Source of the DNA: Halichoerus grypus
Taxonomy: Eukaryota > Chordata > Mammalia > Carnivora > Phocidae
DNA length: 64,000 nt
Assembly (NCBI RefSeq): GCF_964656455.1
Contig: NC_135722.1
Location: 47,820,628-47,884,627 of the forward strand
Direction: 5' to 3'
In this document: positions 32,092-47,000 of the stretch, one piece after another
Layout: each line of letters begins with the position of its first letter
Numbering within the stretch: the first letter of the stretch is position 1
Made by a program: the position numbers and the translations under genes
The notes under the pieces: model-generated
What the model saw: the letters and a program-made list of their open reading frames with translations, nothing else
Database searches by the model: none
Told to the model about the DNA's origin: nothing

Positions 32092-35000
32092 CTAAAACAC
32101 AGTAAGTGCAAGATTAGGAGAAGGGGCTTATCAAGTCAGCGTGCAGACAGAACTCACAATGTAAGAGCGGGCTCATGAGGAAAGGAAGAAGGCAAACAAC
32201 TTCTGGAAAAATTCTCAACAAAACAGAGCTCCTGGCTAGAGAAAGGCCAACAGATAAATAATCTTGAGCAAGGAGAGAGAATCTTGCTCCTCCGAGACTG
32301 TGTACGAGAAACTCAGGAGTTTCGCTGGCCCACGAGTGACATTCTACTTTCCCCAAGGGAAACCAGGAACTTCTATTGGGAGCTGAGGTGGAGGCCCTGC
32401 CTCACACAGCGGCGGCCTCTGCGGCTCGTGGCGCCTCGTGCCCCGGGGAGGCCACACCGGAGAGCCCTGGGCAGCCCCTCCTGCTGTTCACGCTGGTCTC
32501 CCCCAGACACACTTGTGGTCCTGCTCCCTTGGGGAGGGAGGTCTGTGCATGAAGGGTAGCTGGACCTAGGCATCCCCTGCTGCTGGGGACACGGCCTCCA
32601 GAGATTGTGTGTGGGCCTGCAGTCTGAGGAGGATGTGGTCCGAGGACAGTGTGGCTCAGGCAGTTTCTCACAAGCTCTGTGGGGTTCAGAGAGCCCCAGT
32701 GAGTGCTGCTGGTGCTCGTATGACCTCGGGACCCCTGGACAGCCGTGGACTGGCCGCCGCCCCAGCACAAGGCCACTGGAGCGCTCCCTATGTTGGCAGA
32801 CAGTTCTGAGGAAGACCCCCCAGAGCAGTGTGGCCCACAGATGAGCCTGACCGAACAGAACTCAGAATCGTGAGCTCATCTGCTTGTGAGATGAGTCAAG
32901 GCAGCACTGGGACAGAGGATAAGCACTAGCTGCCTGAGAGCAGATGCTTCCGGGACATAGTGTCCGTGTACAGAAAAGTCTACTCTTTTCCTTGGCCTCG
33001 GGTACGGCAGGGAACTGGCTGAACAAAAACAGATGAGGAGACCAAGCTCTGAGGTCTGGACCTGAGACAGCCTCCTCATCCGTGTGCCCCATGGCCCTTG
33101 CTGGTTTGGCTCCAGGCCACTGGGCCTGCTGCAGTACAATATGAGTGCTAAAAGGCAGGCCCCTGTGCCACCCCAGAAAGGGCCTGGCAACTCACCCGGA
33201 CTTTGGCTGTGGTGGTCAGTGGCGTGTACGCTGGTGAGGCTATTTTCTCTCGCTTTTCTTGCTCAGCCTCAGGACCAATCAGGGCATTGAATTTGGTGGT
33301 TAGGTGGCGTCTGAGGAGCGTCTTTTGTGGTGGAATATTGAGAAGCATAGCTAGGGTGTCCCCAGTGAAGCGTGGCTCCAGGATCTAAGAAACAAACACA
33401 GACAGACCACCCGGGGATGACCACAGATGGCTCCAGGAGGGCACACTGACAAATAGGCCCTCATGCACAGAGGGGTGTCTCCAGAGAGGGGCTGAAGCTC
33501 ATCCACTTGTCCCGTATCCCACTCCTCTCTGTTTCCTTGGCACAGGGCCTGGCTCTGGGTAGATGCTAATACACTGGTTGACTGCCCACCTCATTCTCAC
33601 TGCCCAGCAGAGAGCGGTGGGTTCTTGGATACGGCTGTCTCCCCAGGTCCAGTCTGCTCTGGAGGACATCCAAACCATCCTTTCATTTCCCCACTGGCTT
33701 TACCACTTGACAGATCTGAGTGACAATCATGACCACACTGTGGCAAGGGGGAAGTTCCACTGTGGTGGCCAACCCCTCACTTCCCTAGCCACTGTGTTCC
33801 TCCAGGTGCTGGTGGAGATGCTGCGTTAAGGCCAGACTTATGCAACCCATTTGTCCTGGATCCCTCTGGATCTGTTGCTACAGAAGACCTTTCCAGAAAC
33901 CATCTTGTTTCCATGAGGTATATTCATTTCCAACTGCAAATTATCAAATATTTTGAGATTTCAATTGATGTAAGGGTTATCAACATTTTTTCCTAGGATT
34001 TACGTCTAGCCATGAAGAAATCAGTTTCTGAATACCCCCGTTTACACTGAAGCAGGTGGGCTAGTCTAAAGAGCCACTCACGATGAGGCCTCCGTGGACA
34101 CCACTCCCACGAAGGTTGGGTGCGTACTCCGCCAGGTCCACAGATCGCAACCACTCCATCACCCTGTGGTTGGACCACTGCACAACTTCTGAAGGAGAAA
34201 GGTTACTCTGTGACAGGGAGAAGGAGAGAGTGAGAAAGCTGGGTCTAACAAGTCCTACCTGTGGTCCCCTGTGGAGCCAGCCCCTGGGAGTAAGCCTGCC
34301 CCAGATGCCCGACCAGAAGACAGCCCTCATGCCCACAGAGCTAGGTAGCCAGCCCACCTGCCTAAGAGCCTTCCCAGTTTCTAAGAGATAGAGCTCTCAC
34401 AGAATCTTGCAAGGCATTCTACACTGAAATATCTGATTCCAGAACCCCGTGACTCCCTAATCCTCTGGTTGGGACTAGTAAATGAAGGCACAGAGTCATT
34501 CATTCGGTGATTCAACAGAACTTGAAAGAGGACTATCATTTAAGAGTCAAGTGTTTTATAGACAAAGATCTCCTGGTGTGGCCAAATGTTTTAGGGGAAC
34601 ACATATTAAGACACTTAGACCTAAGTGGCATCTTAGTCTTCAAAATGCTCCGCACTCGGACACACAGAAGGCATTCAAAACTTATTTGCTGAATAGGGAG
34701 AACACAGATGGAAGGTGGAGGTAGGAGTTTTTAATCCCTCAGGAAGAGGAGTTAATCTTACAGCACAGTTAGACTTAGCTCGTAGGAATACAGGAGATGG
34801 GGTGTGACTGACAAGCCTTTAGCTTCGGGGCCCAACAAGAGCTCTGTGCCATGTAGAACATGACCAGGCACTTCTCCAGGATGTGGGCTGCTGTTTACCT
34901 ACACTATTTCTTCTCTAGCAAAACCTGCTCACCATCCCCTGTGCACCTGGGACTAAAGGTCAGCTAATTTTGTAGCTACAAGTAGGGAGATCTGAAATGT

Positions 35001-38000
35001 CTGGTTCCAGATGGGATCTTCTCTCCTCTGTCTACTCTGACCCCATCTTGCCATTTTGCTTTCCCCTCCTTCTCCTTTGCACCACTTGCTCATCATCTTT
35101 GATCATTGTGATGGCTTTGAAAGACTTGTTGTTACTGCCTCTGACCCTGAACATGGGTCTCCCCAAGAGCGGTGGGAGCTTAGAAGTCTAGTGTCTGTGG
35201 TGGGGCACAAAATGCAGGCAACAGGGGGTGTTTGGAGCACCATGAAGCACTAGCAAAGGAAAGAATCCCAAGCACCCTGGTTCAGAAGGCAGCCATGTTG
35301 CGCTGAGGCCACTCTTGTTTTCACACACCTAACCTTGCACACAGGGCTGCCAGGATAGGTACCATCCTGCCCTCACCTCATCAGCTGGCCGCCGGTGTAG
35401 GCAGTGGGGGTTGAAGTTGTTGACATGCAGCACATGAATGGCACATTTGATACTGAGATGATGTAGCTGGCTGGTAACTTTTAAGAAGAGGAGATCATTC
35501 TGGAAGAGAAGAGTTTTGGTTGATAAACCAGAGTTTCCAAGGTGACTAAGACCCTTAAGATTCCTTCCCAGACCACACACAGACAAGTCTACCACATCTT
35601 AGAAGGTGCACATGGACACACCAGCAGCATCTCTTAGCACAATGGTTCCTACTCTGCCACCTCGGACCTCTTGTGTGACCAACAATACTATTTAAAGACC
35701 TTAAGAAAAGAGGGGGGAGGTGGAAGCAAGTTTACAATAAGCACCATGGGGATACCTGCGCTGAGTGCTTGCAGGGACAACCAAAACACTGAAAGAGAAA
35801 ATCCTCACCACAGTTAGGTACTGTAGCATTCGCCCATCGACTCTGGACTCATGAAACTGGTCTTTGTATTGCGGTAAGCCAATATCATCAAGCCAACCTA
35901 CAGAAACCAGAAGAAACAGATGTGCTCGGGCTCTTAAGAATGGGAGACTGTGAATGCAGATAAAAAAAAAGCAACAAATGATCATCTTGCGGGTCCGGCT
36001 GGATTCCCCATAAGGAACTCCCTCATCTGCCTTTTCCAAGGAGAGCACAGTCTTTGAGGCATGCATTCCTAGGCAAAGTGCTAAGTTACCCTTAGGAGCA
36101 GCCAGAGACACACATCTATGCTGCCCGTCCTTACGTGTCACCCAGATGTGGTCCAGCAGGGCAGACTTTTCCTCCTGCTTGGTATTGATGGCTTTCACAG
36201 CTAAAATCAGCTTCTTCCTGTGCAGAGGCTGCTTAATTCCCAACTCCTGAAATTGAAAGATGAAGACAGATGTGAACTTCCAGCCAGCAGCTTGACCATT
36301 GGAGGGCGCCACGTCTGGGTGGAGACAGTCCATCTTGGGGGGGGCGTGGTGTGTGTGGCCGAGGACCCCTGCACAGTGCCCTGGGATTGACCTGCAGTGA
36401 CAGAGGACATCTGTGTGTTTGTGTGTGTTGTGTGTGTGTGTAAGCACAAGGGAAGGAGGAGTGGGGGCCACACCTCACCAGACATTGGTTTGAGGAGAAA
36501 GGGGAACCTCCTTCCCGGGGGGCTCAGCCCTTACCTTTTCCATGTCCTGAGGGGTAGCTGACAGTAAAGTGTGGCCAGAAGTCACCCACTGCCGGGCAAA
36601 GATCACGTACTGGCCCAGACCGAAGTCTTCCAGCCACGCACACACGCGCTCGGTGCTCCACTGGGCAAAGGGGGCATTGGCGTCACTGGGGAGCAGGAAA
36701 ACAGCAGGGCCCTGTTAGTGGGAGAGCCTGAGGCTGCACGTGAGCACAACGGAGCCTCAGAGAAAAGGGAACCGTGTTTTAAACCATCCAATCATAGGAT
36801 CTCGCTGCACGAAATTCCACTAACAACACTCACTTGTAGTGCACTCGAGAGTTTCCTGTGATAACACCTGGTGTGAATTTCGAATCTGCAGCAACTGTGA
36901 GCACGGGCCAGTCACGGGGTTCTCAGGAGGCCATGTTCATGTGCCGTTGGTCCACTTACGAGGCACACGTGCCACAAGCCCAGAATCGTGCCCCGTTATG
37001 AGGGTAATCATGTTATCAGCAAGATTTTTATGGATCAACACTGTCTTTAGGGAAATGCTTAGAAAACTAGGAAAAGGGGGTCAGTTCTCTAACGTTAAAA
37101 AAGAAAACCTTCTAGGGGCGCCTGGGTGGCTCAAGTCATGATCCTGGAGTCCCGGGATCGAGTCCTGCATCGGGCTCCCTGCTCAGCAGGGAGTCTGCTT
37201 CTCCCTCTGACCCTCCTCCTCTCTCATGCTCTCTCTCATTCTCTCAAATAAATAACATCTTTAAAAAAAAAAAAGAAAACCTTCTAAATAGCTAATGGTT
37301 TATTAATGAAACACTAAGGACATTCACATTAAAGTCAATAGAAAGAGTATTTTTAATCAGGACTAATAACACGGGTCTGAGAGTGAAGCCAGTATACGAA
37401 GAGAAAAAAAGAAGGCTAGAAGGTAAAAGTAAAAGATTGCCACTCTTCTCAGATGATGCACCTCCCCACCTGGAGAACCCAAGAGAACCCAGTAAGGTCA
37501 CTAGCTACAAAACACACGTCATATTTATACGACTTACAAAATCAATAGCACACATACTAACATTTTTGTTAATTTAAAAATCCCATTCATAGCAACCAAA
37601 ATTATACAATGTCTAGGAGTTGCTTCACAAGCAATGCCTCGGTCTCGTGTACGTGTGGGGGGGGACGGGAGGCAGTGACGATAACACTCAACTGAGCAAC
37701 ATCAAGTCATGAATAAATCAAGACCTAGATCATGTTCCTAGACAGGATGATGGGTATTACAAAGCCATCAGTTCTTAAAGACATCAATTTTTCATGGAAG
37801 TGTGAATATAATGGCACACTTGAAACCTCCATGGAGTCTGGGGTGGGGAAGGTTGGCAAAGCAACTTTATTTCATTTGAGGAAAAACCAACCAGGATTTA
37901 TGGAATGTAGAAAACTAGATAGTCTGTAAGGTTCCTTCCAGGAAAGCACCCCTAACCCCATGCTGGTTAAAAAATTGTTTTGGAATGCCTGGTTGAGTTG

Positions 38001-41000
38001 TTCTTAAGATGAAGGAGTTAAAAGACCAGAATGACAAGAAAGCATGACCTCTACCTCTGAAACCAGTAATACATTATATGTTAATTAATTGCATTTAAAT
38101 TAAAAAATAAATGTGACTAGGATGTAAAAAATAAAATAAGTATTTTTTAAAAAAGTAAAGAAAAAGAAAGCATGATTCTAGGTGTCCTGGGGTAAGTGCT
38201 GGCCACGTGGAATAATGAGCCATGAGTAGGTATAGATCCAGGTTTTGTGAGACCTAGAACTTGTAAAATTTGCATGGACCTCCTTAAGAAAAGTACAAAA
38301 TTTGAATATGGAATTAGGAACAAATATTTAGAATAATAAATCACGGAAGATTACAAATTTAATCAAACTGAAAAAAATCATGGAATCTATAAATATTTTT
38401 ATAAATTCCTACTACAAGTTTGTTATCTTTGCTGATGTATTAGATCATGTTAAATCAAGAAATTTTCAGCTTTTTCCAGTGTGTTCATATGATTCACTTT
38501 ATATGAACAATAATCTAGGAACCTATTCACTATTTTTGTTTGGAATTTATCTTTTGCTTTTAATGGATTACTGCTTTTGGTATGATCTGGAATTGTTTTG
38601 TTTCTTCTCTTTTTTTTGAGATACTAGTTTTTTTAAAATCAATTAACATGTAGTGTATTATTAGTTTCAGAGGCAGAGTTTAGTGATTCATCAGTTGCAT
38701 ATAATACTCACTACTCATTGCATCAAGTGCCCTCCTTAACACCCATGACCCAGTTATCCCCATCCCCCTACCCACCTCATCTCCAGCAACTCTCAGTTTG
38801 TTCCCTATAGTTAGGAGTCTCTTATGATTTGTCTGTTTTTTTTCTTTTTTAAGATTTTTTATTTATTTATTTGAGATAGAGAAATAGAGAGAGAGAGAGA
38901 GAGAGTACAAGGGGGGGTGCAGAAGGAGAGGGAAAAGCAGACTCCCCACGGAGCAGGGAGCCTGATGTGGGAGCTCCATCCCAGGACTCCAGGATTATGA
39001 CCTGAGCTGAAGGCAGACACTTAACTGACTGTGCTACCCAGGCACCCGGTTTGTCTATTCTTAATGCCAGAATACTTTCACTTTCAAATGTTCATTTTAT
39101 CATTTTTATTTCACATTCTATTAGCTTTTTGATTTCACTCCTTTTCTTATTTCTGGAAATTGGTAAAAATATATATGCAATGTATCAGAGGGGTACTTCA
39201 GTTCTGAAGGAAAAATGTGTTTTTGAAATCATAGTTTGAAAACCTTGGTCTTGTATACCTTTTCAACAGTTCTACAGCTCTGGTGCTCATCTTCGACAGA
39301 ATTCCCATGTCCTTCTTAGTAAATGGTCTCTACCCTCCTACACCTGCATTGTTCCCACAGTGGCAGACCCTGCTTCTCCACCCCCTTCCCCCGCTAGGTT
39401 CTTTCAGTTCTGGGGTCTCCCAGGGCTATAGTTGAACATGCAATCAAGTAATGTAGAGAGGACAGAGAAGGTACCTTCCAGGCGCAGCCAAACCACTTGC
39501 TTTACTGACATGTTCCAAAACATCTTTCCAAACTGCGGTTAAAATGACGTAAGAGATTATCAGATAGGCCATCCCCATGAAAGAGGGAGAGCATATGGTG
39601 CACTTATAATTGTATACACTTCATCAGTAAGTGCATTTCTGACTAGAGAGAACTTCTGTTTTGACTAAGCATCCAAGAGAACCAAATCCCTTGCCTGGGA
39701 TTTCGCAGATCTAATGACTGGAAAAAGTTTTCACAGAATAGCTTCTGGTTTTATACATCTGAAATGTTTCTTTTCCACTACCCCATACTTCTGATACTGA
39801 GTGCCAAAGGACACGTTCACACTGGGACACGATCACCAACTTTGCGTCTTTGTATCAGAGTGCCGGGCAGATGGGCACATTGGAGGTAGCAGGAATCCTG
39901 GGAGCCATTTTTACACAGGACGGCTCGTCAACTAAACACGAAGTGACTGCACACCCCAACAAATCCAAACTAAATGGATGCCCAAAACTCAACTTTCCCT
40001 TGGCCAGATCCCCCAAATGCCCATGCTGCTCCAACATCATCTGACAGAAGGCAGTATACAGACGGGGGGAAGGTTGGAGTAAAGAGTCAAAAACTGGTTG
40101 GGTTAAAATACCTTACTTAGCAAGTTTTGAAAAACACATGGCTTTGTCAGCACATTGATGGGACTCTCTCTAGATCCTAGAAGACACCCGGGTGCAAGCA
40201 AAGGACCTTGAAGCTTAGACTTTTTCACATTCAGGATAAACCTGATGCCATGAATATGGGAGAAAGGCAATAAAAAAGTCTGATTGAAGACCCTCAGGAG
40301 GCCAACTCAGAAATCATCCCTGCACAGAGATGAGATCCAGCCATGTCATCGAGTCTGCCTGACTTTAACATTATACACTACTGCTATTTCTTGGAAAAAT
40401 AAAAATACTTCTCACCACATACCAAAATAAATCCCCAAATAGACGATTCAGACACAGTTTTTAAAAAAAAATCATTGAAAAAATTTAACATGAACAAAAC
40501 CACAAAGGAAAAGTTCATGAACCTCATTATACGTAAACATAAACATTCCATATGTCAAAGTGTCACAGAATAAAGTAAAACTCTGCAACAAGCCTAAAAC
40601 ATAATTTATCACAATTATTAGACATAGCTTCATGTCTTAATATATAGAGAGCAGATAGAAGTCTGTAAGACAGATAATAACAAAAATGGGCAAAAAATGC
40701 AGACAATTCACAAAAAGTAAAATGACAAACATCTGCAAACTAAGTTAACAATAAAATGTAATTTTTTTGTGGGGTGATAGGCACTCTGGGCCACAGTGCC
40801 AACTGGAATGTAAATCAGTAAAACTTTATAGGAGAGAAAAAAAACACAATAAAATTCGTTCTTCTATAACCTCAGAGAGGAGTCCTAGGAAATGTCATTA
40901 TCAAATAGGATTATTTTAAGAAGAAGTATTTCATTAGGAAAAAAACAAAAAGAGACTGGGGCTGGAGACTTTCTGTAACCAAGTACTTTTTCTACAGGGA

Positions 41001-44000
41001 TATTGGTGATGAAACTTTTTTAAGGCTATACCTAAACAACTATAAATACCAGAGGACATTCGTTTATATCAAATTTCCGCTGATGAGTTATAAAGGCCTT
41101 TCTTTTCTACCACCGAACACAGGGCCTTACCACAAGTACTGTTAGCATAAAAGCAGCAATCTCCTCAGGATGTCCTTTTTCCCTTCCTCATCCTTGTTAT
41201 GGTTAACAAAGCACAAAGACATTCACACAAAGCAGCCCTGTGGCCGGAAATGCAGTTTTTCCTTCAGCAGAGAAAGTTCCTGATTTTGGTTACCCCATCC
41301 CAAAATGGCTGGCCAAAGGTATGCGGGCCTCTTAACCATGTGGTCCTGCACTAAGGAAAAATGCCTAAGGGTCTTAGAGAAAGTTCTTATAGCCCTGCCA
41401 GTGAATCAACGCTAAAAAAATCGCCAGAATTGGAGCTGAGGTTAATCATGCAAGCTTACTGTAGATTATTTTCATCTCTGAAAAATCAGAAATGTTTAAG
41501 TCTAAATTTAAAAAATTGCTAGCAAATTAGAATGCTCTTGTGGAATATATAAGCTTTCTTTGGCTCACTTTTTAATGGCTCTGAATGGGTCTCTGCCTTC
41601 TCTTGCCTCCAAAAGCTACCATTTACTGACCATTTACTTTTGTAACACCGATGCCTTGATCCCAAGAGCAGGTAGAGAAGTCTACACACTGTCACATCTC
41701 TCTGCATGGCACCTGGAGAATACCTCTGGGGACGCCCATCAAAGCGCAAGTGGATCTGGAAAGGCCCCGCGTCTCGCACCCGAGCCAACTTGGAAAGCCT
41801 AGAACCCGGGGGTGGCCGGGTGGGGAAAGGGAGTGTGCATCCGTGGGTTCCCTTTCTCGGGGAGGAGGGTAGGCCTGCCAAAAATAGGATGCTTTAGGGA
41901 AACGTGCTTCTCTCGTCATTGGGATCCAGACTGTACTGTTTCTGAGGACTGATACATGAGTTGTGCACATCTTACTCACTACCTGCACTGGTAGATGGCA
42001 ATCTCAGAGGGATTAAATATAAGAGAATTAAACTTTACTTTTCACTGTCCGGTTAGATTTAAAATGTCACAATCCAATCCTGACGAAGGCCCCCAGAAGC
42101 CTGATCTTGGCTGAGTAACTCAGACTTCAGGAGATAGTTATTGAAGATGTATTTTGTGGAAATTGTCTGATGGGAAGAGAGGATCAGAGGATATGGAAAG
42201 GGATTTTCCTAAAACACAGGAGTACCGTTTCACCTGGGCAGGCCTGAGGGAGGCATGCTTTCTCAGAATAGGGCGGCCTAAGGAAAGGGGGCAGAGCTAC
42301 TAACTGGAGAGTGTCTACCAGGGCAGACAGGGCAGGCCAGGAAAAGTTTAGCTTCTTTCCATGCTTTTTCATTCAGGCGTGATGGGAGACTCCTGCAAAA
42401 GTTCCCCTTGTGGGTCCCCTGGCACACACCCTCTGCCACCCCCTTCAGCTAACACCCTTCAGTGAAGTTTGGCGCCTTGTCTTAGGAGGCATAATGGCAA
42501 TGTGGCCTGCTCAGGTGGCAGGGGACAATGCCCTTTCTCACTTTTACTGGAGGAGGTCGACCCGTGAGTGGCAGAGTGCTGATGCTTGGGTTAGATGGGT
42601 AGTAGCGATGTAGTCCTCCTAAGAACTTTAATAAAATACTTCTTTTGATTCCTCACTTCATAAATGAGGAAACTGAGGCACAGAGAGGTGACAGAACTTG
42701 GTTTAAGGCTCGCCGCTAGGAAGTGGTTGAGTGGACATTCCAACTCAGGTCTATGATTCCAGAATCTGTTGCAGACTGGTCCCAGAATGGTTGCACCAGA
42801 GCTTCTCAATCCAGCATGTCGAGGCACTGCTGAGAATGAATCACACATGTGCAGAGCTGCTGAGGTCCCGGCTAGGCCAGAGGGCCCACCACCCACAGTG
42901 GCTTGCAGGGAGCCTCTTGCCTTTACCTCAGTGTGCCTGTAAAGCATGAGCAACATCTGCTGGTGCCAAGTGGAAAAGGGGGAGAAGCTCTGCTTCCATC
43001 TCGGGAGCATCCCTGGCCAAGATCTCACAGTTCTCTGTCAATAGACTAGAGGGACCCTTACCATTTCTGACCCTTGGGGTCTCTGGTCCTGGAGAGCCTC
43101 GGCCCTGCAGTTGCCCGGAGCCCACCTCGTCGAAATTCTGCCATCCCTGGGGCATCGGTGTTAAAGTTCCCAGACTGAGTTCTTCGGATCCTGTGTGGAG
43201 AGGAGTCCATGGAGACTGTCAGGGGGCAGCTGGGAGCACGTAGGCAGGGCACCACCCCCTACGCAGGGCCACACCAGCTGGATGCCGGGCTCTCCATGGC
43301 ACTGCTGCCCAGGGCCTCCCAAAGGTCAAGGATCATGGCCTGTGACAACGCCCCAGACCCAAGCCTCAATTCTCATTCTGCCTCTTGGATTTAGGGCATG
43401 CCCTGTGGGGGTCCAAGTGAGGAGTGATGTGGGGTAGGATGCCCGTTTCTGCCGCATTTCACAGACTGGATCAGTGCGGCCAGCAAGTCTTTCTTCAGAC
43501 ACAGACTGACCCCTGGGAAGGAAGAAGTTGGTCTCAGCCATGTGTCTCTTCCAAAGTACATGTGGTGTAAGCTGCAGAGAATATGCTCAGGGTTTGTGGG
43601 AAGGAGTGATGCCTGGAATGAAGGGCAGGTAGGCAACTGCTACATTTAATGTTCTCCTCCTCTGGGCCCTCAAAGAGAACTCAAATTCTTCCCTCTAACG
43701 GCCATTCTGTTTCTAGTGCTGTTCCAACATCTAATTAAACAGGGGGCTATGTGGTTCTTTGCCCGTTCAAGAAGAATACTGATTCTAAGCAATGTAATTA
43801 CGATCACCACCACCAACTTACTTTCCCCAGAACTTCCTGATGCCTTTGGGGCTCCGTTTACCATCTGGCGTCAGGGGAGACTGGGGGCTTGAGTCAGTGC
43901 CCGATGACGTGGATGAGAGGTCATTGGTCACGACAGTGTCATCCCAACCACTTTCTGTGTCTCCTGAGATGGAAAGAATGGAATGGTGTGTGAAGGTCAA

Positions 44001-47000
44001 AAGGAACATGACCTTCAAAACCTCGTCCCCAGGCCAGGGCCATCCTTCAGTGGGGGTGGGGAAGAGTATGCTCTGCCTACAGAGCAGAAAGTTACACCTC
44101 TACCAGCAGGGGGCTGAGGCACACTCCAGGCTTTCTCTGAGGACTGGACAGGTTAAGGTTCCAAATCAGGGTGAGCTAATGTCTTCAAGTGTTATAGGTT
44201 CAGGGGTCCAAGTACTGGCAGGTAACTCCAACAAGGAGCTTCCTCCTTCCCCCAAGGGAGATGCAGGGATGCAGGCAGGAGGGGGACATGGCTGAATGTT
44301 CCGGAAGGGGAGGGTGTCAGGGAACGGACACAAGGGCATCTCACTCTCCACCTCACCTGAAAGGGTACAGTACCTAATACGGGGGCACTGACACTCCGGC
44401 CACGATCTCCAGCCAATCAAGAAGCAGAGAAGCCACATGAAGAAGCAAGAGAGGCCAAAGTCCAGCCCAACAGAGTTACAGGGAAGCAAAGAAATAAACA
44501 AAAGAGTCATCGAGCAAGAGAGAAAAACTCAAACAGAAAGAAAAATAATCCCATGAGGAAAGGGGGCGGGGGAATGGTGACTGAACTTGGCCCACAGGGT
44601 CAGTGCGGTAAGAGGAGGCCTCACGTGAGGGGACCAAATACTCCCGGGGCCTCTTCCTGGCAGGCCGAGGCATCCATACACACGTAGGGAGAGGGAGGGA
44701 GAGCAGCAGGGGCTGATATACCGGGCCACATGCAGCTCCTGTGTGGGTGCCAGGGCTCCCTTAGATCAGATGAGAATGGTCTGAAGCTGTTGCAAGTCCA
44801 GAGTCTCAGTGTTACTAGGACAGACTCATTCAAGAGCTTATCTGGAGTTCTGCAGCCAGAGGCAGAACTGGCCAAGGGCAGAAGCCAAACCACGGGCTGG
44901 CTCATCAAACTACGAGGGATGAGGAGGAGGGTAGGGAGAGCTCTACAGGGATCAGAATGTTCCCTCCTGAGCTCCACAGATCTGTTGTTGTTGTTGAGGA
45001 AAGATGGCCTACTCTGCATGAAAAGCAGCAAAGACCCCCACAGTTCCAGGCCCTAAGCACCAAAAGGGTACCTGTGAATGGACATCCTTGCCCACTGGCC
45101 ACTCCAGTTCCCTAAGGAAACACTCTCCCTTGGAAGAGCGCATAATATCATCCTACTGGTAATAGGGAGGCTGCTAGAGGAAGGCAGAGCCAGGAGAGAG
45201 ATCAGGATGACAGAGGAGGAGGGAGGGAGGGACGGGAAGGATGTAGTCAGGGGTCTAAGAAGGAAGGAACAGAGGAATGATGGGAAAGACACGAAGGGCC
45301 AAGGTAGGAGGACTGGAAGAGGGCAAATGGGGGGTGGAGGAGTGACTGCAAAAAAGAAAGTGCTGGCTCACAGCCTGGGTTTCTGGCGCTCTACAGGACT
45401 TACCAAAGGAAACAATGAACCCAGACAGGGAGCCATGGTCTCTGCCAGTGAGGCCACCCAGAGGGATGACCTGTCCCGTCCACCCACCCCCACCATCCTC
45501 CAACTGTGGGCCGCCAGCCCCAGGGCCTGGACACTCACTCAGCCTCGGCAGGCTGCTCCCTGTGGGCTCTGGTTGGGGGCCAGTGGGAGTCGACTTGGCA
45601 GCCGCTCCATTGGGGGTAGCTCCTGAAGGCTTCCCAGGGAATGTGGGGTATTTGTGATCCACCAGGAAAGGGCTGTCCTATTAGAAGGGGAGAGAGAGAG
45701 ACCTGTTGAATCAACTCATCGGCTTCAGACTCAAACCCACTTAGGAAACCTTTGGATGCAGGGACAACTCAGCTTTCCAAGAGCCATTTGTCACTCAGGC
45801 CAACTCAGAGACCTTGCAAAGATCATTTAGCCCAGGAAAAGGGACCAGAGGTCTGAGAAACTTGCCCAAGGGCCACACAAGGAGACAGGACAGAGTCAGG
45901 CCCAAATCCAGGGCTGACTGCAACTGACCCTAAACAGGAAGTGGAAGTGTCTGGCAAAGGGGGGCTTTGCCATTTGGCCAGATGCTCAGACGCGCGATGA
46001 ATTAACAGGCATGAATGACCCTTTGAGCGCTTTGAATTAACAAACCCGAATTCTAGTAAAGGGCATACCTATTGCTTTATTATATGTATTTATGATATCA
46101 TATATGTTATATTTATATATTATGGTAACAGTTATTTCGAAAAACACCAGGTTAAGACAAAGCGAGAAGGGACGCACACATTCGGAAGATGATGAGAGAA
46201 AACAGGCCGGGGGCAACACGCCAACCATTCCCTTGGGAGCTGAGGATCATAGTCTGCACAAGGTTCAGCCCCAGTACAACAGGCCTGTGCACACACCCTA
46301 GCCACAGAAAGGGTACCCAAAAAACAAGATAATGTAAAGGGAAAAGAACTGCACTTAGTTGGTCAGGATGGACATAATGCAGCCAGAGGAAAACAAATAC
46401 CATAGGATTTCACTCACATGTGGAATTTAAGAAATAAAACAAATGAACAAAGTGAAAAAGATACAAAACAAAAAAAAGACTCTTCACTACAGAGAACAAA
46501 TGGATGGTCACCAGAGGGAAGGTGGGGGGGGGCATGAGTGAAACAGGTAAAGAGGATTAAGAGTACAGTTATCATGATGAGCACTGAGTAAGGTATAGAA
46601 TTACTGAATCACTATGCTGTACACCTGAAACTAATATAACACTGTATGTTAACTATACCGGAATTTTTAAGAAAAAGGATATAATGGCCCCTAAACCCAC
46701 AAACCTAAGGGAAACCCAGTGGAATGCATTTGAGTAAGAAGAGAAAATGAAGCAACATTACCAAGGAAATCGACTGTGGACTACTTGATTGGGCCCAGAA
46801 GAAAAGTAATATGAAAGTTCTGATTTCAAAACGGACAAGACAGAAAAGTAGTGGAGAGTTTAATGACTGAGACATCTCTTGAACTTTCATTTAGTTAAAA
46901 GCCGTGTCCAAAGAATTTCTGAATTCAGTGTACTTATAAAATACAAGTCCTAGAAATTGTTTGAAATCCAATTCCTTCACTGAACGTGGACTACTAACCC

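Larger units (their letters stand above)
32092..36134 (-). other. PPFIBP2 introns between the SAM-coding exons
   Basis: Introns 32092-33195, 33385-34081, 34208-35376, 35500-35808 and 35898-36134. No SINE or additional exon recognised. Non-coding open frames occur but none has splice support. Confidence 0.6.
36686..43061 (-). other. PPFIBP2 6.4-kb intron, rich in repeats
   Basis: Contains a shortened Can-SINE (37115-37272), a 116-bp L1 tail (38048-38163), an antisense L1 3' UTR with a nested SINE (38613-39047), an AT-rich LINE-like tract at about 40380-40830, and a MIR-like core at 42640-42730 (AAATGAGGAAACTGAGGC). No exon recognised. Confidence 0.6.

Noticed and set aside
35701..36471. Single 256-codon minus-strand frame across two liprin exons
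   Set aside because: It is two real exons (35809-35897 and 36135-36246) read through the intron between them; splice sites and phase show the true structure.
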